From Trichoplax sp. H2 (Eukaryota; Placozoa; Uniplacotomia; Trichoplacea): DNA of 64,000 nt. The stretch covers positions 62,001 through 126,000 of the forward strand of contig NOWV01000047.1 in the NCBI GenBank assembly GCA_003344405.1, read 5' to 3'. Positions 1-10,600 of this stretch are shown piece by piece. The notes under the pieces are model-generated. The model was not told the DNA's origin, made no database searches, and saw nothing but the letters and a program-made list of their open reading frames with translations. The translations under genes and the position numbers were made by a program. Each line of letters starts with the position of its first letter. Positions within the stretch are counted from its first letter, which is position 1.

Positions 1-346
1 TAATTTCACAGCCGATACATTATTGGCTTCACATGCCAAAAGCAAGGCAGTATCACCTGGATGCTTATAACGTCAAAGAATAGTTTACATCAAAAAAGTG
101 TAAATACATATATATATACATCGTTTAATGTTCCATTTTTTACAGTTTATTAATATCTTTTCATCTGTTTAATAAAGAGATGTAAACGATTCATCTTCTA
201 GATATTTTAGGTATATCTTTGAAGGATTATTACAAAGCAACGAGTCAAAAACAGTCGCAGATGAAATATTTTACCTCACTATGTACGTCGATCTGGTTTT
301 GTTTTTGTAGATCGGCTAATATCTTTTCATTTGCATTCCTTGCCAT
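1..346 (-). CDS. Ankyrin-repeat protein, 5' end (partial)
   Basis: Two exons are visible on the minus strand. Exon 1 (346 down to 275) starts at ATG and encodes 24 residues beginning MARNANEKILADLQKQ, ending at a GT donor in phase 0. Exon 2 follows an AG acceptor and covers 63 to 1, in frame, reading HPGDTALLLACEANNVSAVKL. The pattern G-D-T-A-L-x-L-A-C-x-x-N-x-x-x-A-V-K-L is the first helix pair of an ankyrin repeat (consensus G-x-T-P-L-x-x-A). The rest of the gene lies beyond the left edge, so the partner domains and the family are unknown. Ankyrin repeats bind proteins; nothing more specific can be said. It is divergent from the SBF gene. Confidence 0.6.
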
Positions 347-533
347 TTTATATACAAATACGGCTGTTGTCTAATGGAATTAATAAAATAATATAGTGAA
401 GTTGGTTTATAGTAGCAACATTATGTTATATAAAAAAGACCAATACGACCGAAAGAAACGTTTAATGCAACTTCCCTAGCAGGTCTATCGCGTCTGTATT
501 GAATGTATTCCATTGCTATACAATGTACCCTAG

Positions 534-571
534 CATGGACTACTCAAAAATGTTTTTTTGAGTAGTCCATG
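534..571. repeat. Perfect 17-bp inverted repeat (hairpin)
   Basis: The left arm at 534-550 and the right arm at 555-571 are exact reverse complements, separated by a 4-base loop (TGTT). The arms run CATGGACTACTC followed by five A, and the mirror of that. It lies about 190 bp upstream of the ankyrin gene's start codon. The transcript could fold into a stable stem, or this may be a remnant of a foldback element. Confidence 0.75.
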
Positions 572-1504
572 ACTTTACTGTACAGTACATACAGATAATT
601 TTCAATTACTGAAAATTCTACACAGCATTTTGTAACTCGATCTAGACGCTGCCTGCTGTGTCTGTATTATCGATCGGTCAATAGTGTACTGTAGGATACT
701 ACGGTACTGCAGATTAGTTGCTAAATGCTAGACGAGAAGGTTTAGTCATTCATTATCGATTAATGAATTATCGATTCGATATAAAATGAATCCGTTTTTA
801 CATTGCACAGTAGGATATGTAGTGGTGAGTCAAATCTTGTGAGTTGCAGAAAATGGAGGAAAATAGAATCCATAGTCTAGCATATGCATGGATTATACAA
901 CGATCTGATGTATATTTTACAAATAATAAATTGATGGATAATTGTTGATCATATTGTCACATGAAGCTAGACGATTTTATTTGTTACGCAAGCAATTTAA
1001 AATTTCCATCACAAGTCTTGTAATCTTGCATGAATGCAAATGGTCATGCAAAATGATGATTGTATAAGTTTGATCAGGCCTTTGTAGAGATAAGTCCATC
1101 TCATGGTCTACGCCATATTGAATTTTGCAAGGAAAAGACGGTGAGTCGATGTACTGTCCTAATGATGCATGTGTGGAAGAGCTTGCATTCAACATATTGT
1201 ACAACTGGTATCTCATTGATTATCGACCTACCAAATGCTGACCCATGGCTAAGATACTTCAAGTGCTAACCAGTGATGAATCCTATCGAATGGCACAATG
1301 TAAGATGATTAAGGGCAATTGCCATCCACTGCAAATTGAGTTTAAGTTATATAATTATATTTTCTGCGTCAGGATTTCTATCGGCATGGCAATCATTAAT
1401 TATTCTGCAGGAGTATTTCTCTTCAAAGTTGCCAGACTGCAGAATATTGTATTTTGTATGGCAGTAGTGGACAAGGCAAGTGTCGCTCGAGTACATGATT
1501 GCAC

Positions 1505-1720
1505 TATAGGCTACTATATTGCTGTACGAGTCATGTACTGTACAGTGTACTGTCCATGCACTTGTGCGCATCTTTTATAGTGGTACAGTACATTCTGTAC
1601 AGTAGTGCCACTACAGTACAATGAGCTACCGTACTGTGTACTGTGCACTGTGTACAGTGAAGTTGTACAGCATGAACAATGTGGTGATTCATTGGTACAG
1701 TACTGTACTGTATGTAGCAA
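1505..1720. repeat. GTAC palindrome cluster 1
   Basis: Dense mixed arrays of the self-complementary words GTACTGTAC, TGTACAGT and GTACAC, on both strands. It lies about 1.2 kb upstream of the ankyrin gene's start codon. Similar clusters occur at 2220-2780, 43935-44275 and 44405-44525. Confidence 0.8.
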
Positions 1721-2219
1721 GTGGTAACTTACCTTACTTAACTATCAGTTAAAAGGGTAGTGACAGACTTGGGAAAATAACCAAATTCAAGGTTGCATTA
1801 TTCAAGCATAATAATTAATAATTATGATACAGTAATTGATGAGAGAAAGCGAAGAATAAAATTTTGCTTTAGGCAATAGCAACTCTATTTGTTTTAAACT
1901 ACAAAAGACATATCACCTCTATCACTATATGATTTTAGTTTTAGCCCTGCTTTCGTATTAATGACCATTACTAGCGGTTTATCCTAGCGTTACTCACAGT
2001 CAACACTGTGACAGTGTTGTGACTATGGATCACTCTGGAGTAAAGTAGAATGAAAGATTTCTTTCTTTCTCTCTTGATTCAACTGGGTTGGTTTCCCAAT
2101 CTTGGCGTCTACGTATATTATTATAAGCGCAGGTATAGTGGTTGTCTTTGAATTCATTTCAGGGCAGATTCATTATGAATGAAAGGGTTCCAATCCTACC
2201 TTTTACTGCCTTTTATAGC

Positions 2220-2780
2220 AACTACTGTACAGTACGTACTATCGATCTCTCACGACTGTACACTGTACACTGTACTGTATCGGTCTACAGTACTGTAAAT
2301 TGAGGCTCTACAGTACAGTACAGTACAGTACTGTAGCTCTCGATCTCTCACGACTGTACACTGTACACTGTACAATACAGTACTGTACTGTACTGTATCG
2401 GTCTAAATTGAGGCTCTACAGTACAGTACTGTACAGTACACTAGCTCTCCACTAGAGTCCGTACTGTACTGTAGTCCAGTCGTGAATGTTGACTGTCAGT
2501 GATCAATATGACGTCAAGACATCACTGCGTGTCCTGATCACGAGTGACCCAACGGTCACTCTCCTCGAGTCATTTCAATTTTCCTGGGTCAACTGACGCA
2601 GGTGAAGCTCAAGATAGCCTACGCTATGTCTGACTGTACTGTACACTGTACACTGTACACATAGTCATACTGTAGTAGCAGTCAGTAGTACTGTACTGTA
2701 GCTACAGTCTGTCGCTACCACTGACGACAGTATGTACTGTACACTGTAGACTCCGTCTCACTGGATGTACAGTACAGTAG
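2220..2780. repeat. GTAC palindrome cluster 2 with a 98-bp tandem duplication
   Basis: (TACTG)n/(CAGTA)n pentamer tracts alternate with spacers. A unit of about 98 bp starting CGATCTCTCACGACTGTAC is present twice in tandem, at 2243 and 2341, each containing a pentamer tract, the word TATCGGTCTA and AATTGAGGCTCTACAG. More GTAC tracts follow up to 2780. The cluster is in the divergent interval upstream of SBF. Confidence 0.8.
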
Positions 2781-3109
2781 AGTACAGTACTGTACATACA
2801 AACGTCAAAGCGTTGGCCAAATTTTCTGTAGATGGAAGAATTGTAAAGCTGAAATATTGGTCTAAGAAAATAATCCCAACAGCTGATTATTCCTGCATTA
2901 AAAGTCCTTCATATCATCAGCTAAGGCAATGGCCTGCTTTGCTGAGTATTTCGCTATCGTTGGCGTCGACGACATCGACTTAAAATGTAATATTATGAAC
3001 TAAGTTCAATCACTTCTAATCTAGCGTCAGTGACAACTGTTGTGATATTACCTTCTATGAACTGTCAAAGCAACTTTTATACTAGTTTGTACTAAAATTG
3101 AGACTTATA

Positions 3110-3121
3110 CCCCCCCCCCCC
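3110..3121 (+). repeat. Homopolymer C12
   Basis: Twelve consecutive C in AT-rich sequence. A second C12 is at 41826-41837. Both are possible assembly or sequencing soft spots. Confidence 0.9.
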
Positions 3122-4907
3122 TCACATAAGACACCCAATTTGTCTGAATCCGAGTGCTGCAGAAAAAAGATCTACAGCTTTATGCTGCTTATTTCGATAC
3201 AGCTCTTACTCATTTTATTTTTACCATTTCTATCCTAGCTAGGCAAGTAGAGGTAGCTTTTCTGTTCTATCATTTCTAAAAAAAAATTTCATCATGGATC
3301 ATCCAATGAATTTCGTCCTCTTCTTTGCTTCACTCTTAACGAAAATAGACGATCGACTGTATGAAAAGTAGCCTAGGCTTTTCTGGCAGTTCTATTCAAG
3401 GAATACTATTCTCACTAGTGATAGGATTAACCATCATCAAAGTTTTGTTGATAAAGTAATTGTTGCATACCATCATTGACCCGATTCAAAATGCCTAGAT
3501 ATATTACGTATTCGTAGATACCCGTGCGATAACTACAGCAGTATGCCTTGATTGTAATATGTATTATAATTCATTAAATGTATTTCCTCTTCTTGGCATC
3601 GATCGAATCTTCCGACTAGGTGTTATACTTTACTTACAAGAATAGTTAGGTACAAACGCTCAATTGTTCATACTAACTGTACTAGTCATCTTTCACAATC
3701 TCTTATTCAAAAAAAAGTATACAAGACGTAATGGAGTAAACTTGTAGTTTAACAGTGGCTAGGTTTATTAAACATCATCGTTATCTTGAGTTAAAAGACC
3801 GCAATATTGACTATATAGATTGGTCGTCATGATATTTTGCCAAACTAATGAATGATACGACGTTATCTTCCTTACTGCCTTTTTGAATTAATTCGGTGAT
3901 AAATTATTTTTTTCCATCTTACAACATAAACGTTTGATTACAATGCTCGCAAACCATATTGGTAATGATCACATCTATTGACATAAAAAAATTTTTTGAA
4001 TTGACTGCTAGACAAAAGGTGATACTGTACGTAATTAGATTTCAGATATCAGCTTGGAAAATTATACATCTGAATTCAACAACTATAACTTAGAAGCACC
4101 TCTACGTTGTCATAATATCAGAAATTACCAATTTTCTCTAGCTGCTCGGAACGTATGTCTTACCACTTGTAGTAAGGTATGCTAGATATTAATGTGTCAA
4201 CAGAGAGGTTACGCCATCACAGTAGTACAAATTACAAATTATATTAATCCTATCTGTAATTGATACCTCGACAAGAACAAATCATGCGTCCACCAAGGTA
4301 TTACACTATTTTTAGCTAATCTGACTAATAGCGTATACAAATTTTCTACCATCTTACTCTCAATTGTATGCCTGATCATACTGTATTATATGGGCTAGGA
4401 TTACTTTGAAATATGCACTTATGCAAATGCATTAAAATAATATAGATTCACATCGAAGAAGAATTGTATTCTTGTTACAATCATCACCTTTAGTTCTTGT
4501 TATTATTCCTGATCCATTGACTTATAATCAAATATTCTTAGTATTCTAGATAATATGTCTGCTGCACTTACAATATTTCCTATTGTATAGTAGTTACATG
4601 TTCACAATCATATCATCATTTAAAGTAAAGTCAAAAATAACTTGCAATCATCATAATGATACTAGAACAGTCTATTCTTAACCTGCTCGAGTATTTACTC
4701 GCTATTTATCAAATATGGCTATAATTATGTTGTTAACGTTGCATCGATGTCTTCTATCTACGTATAATTGTGATTGCGATAGATTAAGTCACTAAGGTAT
4801 AGATGCCATTGTTAGGTAGAGTCTTATCGTGAAAGCGGAATGATTTACTGATTTTAATGCAAATAGGTAATTACAATTATAAATACTTGTTATCTTACTT
4901 TCTTTAG

Positions 4908-7618
4908 CTGCACTTGAGGGTAAAACACAACTTATTGGTAAGGTCTTGCAGCGATTTCCTGAACAAGATAGAAGAGATGCTGCTTTTCCATCAGGAATTG
5001 AAATGGTATGAATTTTACCATTGTTTAAGATATTAAAATGCAAATCGCTGCGGTAAAATGAATATGCATATTATAGACTGCAGCATAAATTTTCTTACGT
5101 TGAAAATTTGCGGGCATAATACCAGCTATATTTAATTTCTAAATTGTATCTACCTGCGTAATATTTCACTGTAGACAAAACAAATTGACGTTATAAGATA
5201 TCAGCGTGTACATGCATGTAACTATATCTCAATTATTAATGCTAAGACATGTTATACAGTACATTAACTACCTTTAACATTGAAATACCAACGGTAAAAT
5301 TTATCTTGATATAGTTGCCATATTATTAATCGAATAGTGGCTGCCAGTGACTCATTTCATTAACTTATACGTTATTCTAATTGATTATTGGTAATTTCTT
5401 CTTTCATACCCTTGTCAATTAGTTGTACACAGATCTGTCTATTCTCCACTGAAACACTTATATATAACCTCGCGAATAATCTACTTACTGACTCACATGA
5501 TATTACAGTTTTGCCTTCCGACCGGCTGGAAGTGTATTAATGATGCCGTCCCACCGGACCCAACATTCTATGTTGTTACCTTAACCAATATGGAAGGCGA
5601 TCGATTTTATTGTGCTAGCCTCGCTTTCTATGAATTACGCGACACAATCACAACAAAAACTCATGAACATCATCCCAGTATTAGCGAAGGAGTTGAACGA
5701 CAATCAGTTAGTTCTCAGCCATCATCCACTGACTTATCAAAACCATCATCGTCAGAAATGGATATCAGAGGCAGTATAATTCTGGATACAGCCTCGTTAT
5801 CAGAAACGATTGGTAATATCTATTTACCAAAAGCAATTTGTATTGTGTCTCGATTGGCACTATTTGAATCGTTTAGGGTAAGTTCACTAAATGTTCGACT
5901 GAATACATTCCACAACATTGAATTGCATTGCAATGATATCATTTAAACTTAAAAATCGAAAAGACCATGTCCTAGTCCGCATATCAATGACTATCCTATT
6001 GACCATTTAGCATTGCCTTTGCACCCTGTATTATGCTGTATACAATGGTCAAACCTATCTATTGGAAGAGCTGGTTCCGCGTATCCTTTCCGATATGTAT
6101 CTGCCTCCGGCTGGCTATGATAAGGTTGCTTTTAAACTAGATGAAGGCAATTTTATAACCTTGCAGGCAGCCCGTGAAGAGTCTCTTCCAATAACTGGGT
6201 CGGCAATTTCATCATTTTTCAAGCATTTTGGTTAGTAGACCTACAATTAAGACATTAATATTATGCCTTCAATTAAATCGTGTAAAATCCTAATGATTTA
6301 TTTACTTAATTCTTGCATTCTGATAGGTATTCAGAATTCTTTAACACTTTTTTGCGCGATCTTAACCGAGTCGCGCATTCTTTTTACGTCGAGTAGTTTT
6401 TCTACCCTATCCTTAATTTGTCACGGATTACTCGCTTTAATATTCCCTGTTCAATTTAGGTGAGAAATTAATTTTCAATATTACTTATAAGTTACTCAGT
6501 TGTTCAATTATTTTTATCTCTAAATCTTTTAATAAATCCGCTATATATAGCCACGTTTTTATTCCAATCCTTCCTACCAACTTACTGGATATTCTGGATT
6601 CTCCGACGCCATTTGTGATTGGTGTAAGTTCTTCATGTCGAGAAAAACTAGATCGCATGAATGAATCAAGTGAAGTACTTGTAAGTAGCTGTTGCTTTAT
6701 GATATGTATTCATACACTAAAAATATATCTAATTAAATTATCAGCAAAGCTTTTCTTACCCTAACATAAAACATTATCCATATACTTAGGAAGAAATTGT
6801 TTTAGCAAATATTGATGGTGGTAACGTTATAGTACCGGAAAGAATCCAGTTACCACCTTTACCGAGAATATTCCATGATAAAGTTTCTAGAGCTCTAAAT
6901 GCTGTAAGAAATTACTTCAAATCTACGAAAAAGCATCACTATGATCTCGTGTAATATCTTTGTTATCATCCTGGAAAAAATATTTTAGGTTGTTAATACA
7001 CACTTAGTAACAGCGGATTTAGCATTTCAACCAGTCGATGTTAAACCGTCACCGCCCACTGTTCAAGTAAGAATGCATTTTTGAATCGTTAAATGAGGCA
7101 GAAATTATTAAAAACTTCTCTATCTATACCTTTCTCCCATTGCAATCAAATGCTAAATTTTCTTGCAATAATGGTTTGCATATTCATCTATGTGTAGGAC
7201 AAAGAACTTCGAGCCATATTTTTAAGATTATTTGCTGAAATTTTCTCTGGTTACAGAACTTGCTTAACTCTTACTCGAATTTTATCTAAGCCTATAATTT
7301 TCTTTGATCAGGTAGGAAATGATCTAATTTAATTGCAGTTAGCGAACAAACAATACCTTCTATACCTTCCCAGTTTAAATAATGATCTATATCTACCGAA
7401 TTTGTAGGAAAAATTCTTACAGCAGCGTGGACTTAAAGGAGAACCATTCATGGAAAAGGTACATGAAATATTAATTTTAAGCAAGAAATACAACATATTA
7501 AAAAGTACATTGAATTCACTTCTTTATGCTGTGGCAATAGTTTCTAGATTCAATGGCCTTCCATAACTTCGTTAGCTCAAATGGTATCCCATACAGAGAA
7601 TGCAACTTATTTGATGAG
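4908..7618 (+). other. SBF1/2: SBF: tripartite DENN domain
   Basis: The N-terminal exons encode uDENN ([31 protein letters not shown], then [13 protein letters not shown]), cDENN ([38 protein letters not shown]) and dDENN ([25 protein letters not shown]). All occur in the family order. DENN domains catalyse GDP-GTP exchange on Rab GTPases; SBF proteins act on Rab28 or Rab21 in other animals, which is inferred here. A Ser/Thr-rich insert of about 60 residues sits inside uDENN, in exon 5509-5877, between the conserved YCASLAFYE and [10 protein letters not shown] blocks. Confidence 0.9.
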
Positions 7619-10600
7619 GTACATCAAATAAATGATAAAAAATAAAATTAGGTTCATTATATTATAACATTAATCTTTAATTTTTAATAAATATCAGCTT
7701 TTAGCAAATATTGACACTATAATCGAAAATGAAGGAGATGATCACGTCAAATTTATGGAAAATGTTCACAATCTCGCTGCTAAATTACAAGATAATGTAA
7801 TAATAAAGTCTCTTTCCATAAATATTTATGATATTACAAATTTGTTTACACTGCTTATTTTATAACACGATAATAAATTTAAGGAACCGGTTATATCACA
7901 TACTCCTAAATTTACTGACCAAAGCTTACAACAATGTAATGGTGGTATTGAAAATACTAATCTCGGCAACTTTAATGGGACAATGCAGACTTTCCCTCTT
8001 TTGACAAGTGAAACAGTTGAATCAGCAATAGCTATCTCAAAGGTAGTTTACCTTAATGATGCATTTTTGAAGCTTTGGTGATTTTATACAGTTATATTGA
8101 TTAATTGATCATTACAACCATATAATAACTTCAAAATTTAAATGTACGTAATATGATTTACTATTAAGACCGTGATACCTCAGCGACCGAATAAAGCTAC
8201 AATTGTTCCTGGGAGTATGGGTGTTCATACTGGTCGCAAGGGAATGAAATTAACTGGGGCGCTAATGCTCAAGAGATTAGAAGTTTTACGAAAATGTGTT
8301 TCAAATATATTCAATAATAGAATAATTGAAGCAAAAAAGGTTACACACGACATGAATCAATAAATTATAATGCAATTCCTTTTGTGCTCCTCTTTAAATT
8401 TCAAGATAATACATTATTTAAATTTTTCTAAATCGCGAAAATTTTCATTTTTTTTAGATGTTCTCGGCTGTTCTTAGCCTCTTAACATCGGTCCAATATA
8501 GGATAGCTCTTGTAGAAGAATTCGAATCATATTGCTTGCATAGTCGTGTTGTCTTAACTTTTGATCAGTTTGATATGGTTGTCCGTCTAATTAATCAGGT
8601 TCTTCAGGTAATGTGGCAAAAGTTTAAAAATTAATAGAAACATTTTAGTTAGTATAATTAAATTGCAATTTACTCCAACTTTTTACAGGAAGATGACGCG
8701 AATGATAGGAATGGAGTCGCTGCTATGATTTTACCATTTTCAGCATCATTCTGTCGCGTAAGTAATGTTTATATATAGTTAAATTATCCCTATTGTATTA
8801 TACGTGTATTTATATTTTATAAACCGTTGGCAGATTGATGATTTATCCCGTCAATAATCTGTACGTAAAATTTAAAGCTCCATGATATCATTTTTTTCAT
8901 ACAGAAATTATCTGACAACGTTCATCAATTCGCCTACACATGTGTTTGGGATCATCCTGTATGGGATAACCCCCGCTTTTGGGAACGTACCTTCTACTTA
9001 ACATGTCAAAAACATGTAATGAATTTATATGAAAATTCTCTGATAAAAAAGGCGAATAAAAATGCCATTGAAGCTAAAAATGATAATAAAGTTGAAGACG
9101 TTACAGCTGTAGAAACGGTAGAGACAGCTATTAATACTGACACAGAGAATGGCAAACCAAAAGCCGAAACTACATTTGGTACTACATTAGTTCCTTCAAC
9201 TAGTACTTCGTCGATAAATGGTGCTGATTCAAGAACTGATATTTCGTCTCCAAAATTAACGAACAGCAATACTAATCTCCTAAATGCTCCTAACACGCCT
9301 AGTGTTACCTCTTTAATATCATCAACTACTGGATCTAGTAATGATGAATATCATCCCGAAATTGAGGATCTAGATCCTAATGTGCCAGTAATAATAGGAG
9401 AAACAATGGCTGGAAAGATGCCAATGGATATTGCAGCAGAGCAGGTACTATACAGGAAATCATCATCTATATTTTTCATATTATTGTATTCTGTAAAGCA
9501 AACCGGAAAAAATTGTTTCAACGATACTACTTAAATCTCATGTGCTTGATGGTAGTACAGTACATTTTTTACAAACATCGACTATCGTAAATCTATCATC
9601 ATTGTATTCATAACTTTATTCAATGCCTATCTTTTTCCTAACGTAAACTATAGTTAAAAAAATGGGAAGCTTATGACAATACGGAAAAAGAGAAATTAAC
9701 TGGACAGGAGCAAAGTACCATATATACACAAGCCATTAACTATGTTTATCGTCTCATATTTTTACGCTTGACGATGGATTTGGTATCTGTGCCAACTACA
9801 AATAGTCGTTCCGCTCGTAATCTTAAAGCTGACGCTGCTCAAGCTAGTCTTTACAGCTTTACAGCTAATGAAGGTCAAGATGATGATGGACTAGTTGGAA
9901 CTGCTAAACTACTGCTTAAAGATTTATCCCACTTCATCGATCGTGTTTGCGTCGAATCCGGACTCAGCAGCGACCATATCAGAACTGTACAAACCCTTAT
10001 ACCAAGTGAGCGAATAATTGAAGATCCTGTTTTTGCAAAATGGGAAAACAAACTTTTAAACGTAACTAACAATAGCAAACATTTCCTTGACTTAGGTACA
10101 ATAAAAAATCACTTAGAAGAATTAAGGTTAGTAAAAGCAGAAACAGAAAAACTCCCACAAAGAAGGAAAGTGAAAATTGTTGAACCACCTCTCCTTCCGA
10201 ATGAAAGCATTATCACACCAGCCAGCGAGGGAACTACCTATTTGCGGGCATATTTATTACCTGATGGACGTGAACCTGGTCTTGGGGGTTTACCTGGTAC
10301 TTTTGGTCCAAATCTATTTCCAGCAGAGGGAGCAGTTTTCTTAACATCCTATCGAATAGTCTTTAAAGGATTTCCTTTAGATCCAACGGGTGTGTAAAAA
10401 GCTTTTATATTGTATATATATCTAACAATTTCTTCTGAACTTCTACATTGACAACCTGTTACTAACAGAAACTGTTCTGATATGTTCGAAGACAGAGTAA
10501 GTAGATCATAAACTTATTTAATGTATATTCCCTTTCCATGACCAGTCTCGGAAATGCACGTCTGCCGTAGTTTCCCCATTGGTAGTCTCACAAAGGAAAA

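Larger units (their letters stand above)
347..4907. other. Divergent intergenic region
   Basis: About 4.5 kb between the minus-strand ankyrin gene and the first SBF exon I could place. It holds a 17-bp hairpin (534-571), GTAC palindrome clusters (about 1505-1720 and 2220-2780) and a run of 12 C (3110-3121). The open frames in the 1.0-1.7 kb and 2.7-3.0 kb stretches are made partly of the repeats and show no coding signature. The missing first coding exon of SBF is probably somewhere in this interval, but I could not find it. Confidence 0.5.

Noticed and set aside
1245-1580. 111-codon open frame on the plus strand
   Set aside because: No recognisable domain, its end is made of GTAC repeats, and overlapping frames on the other strand are equally open.
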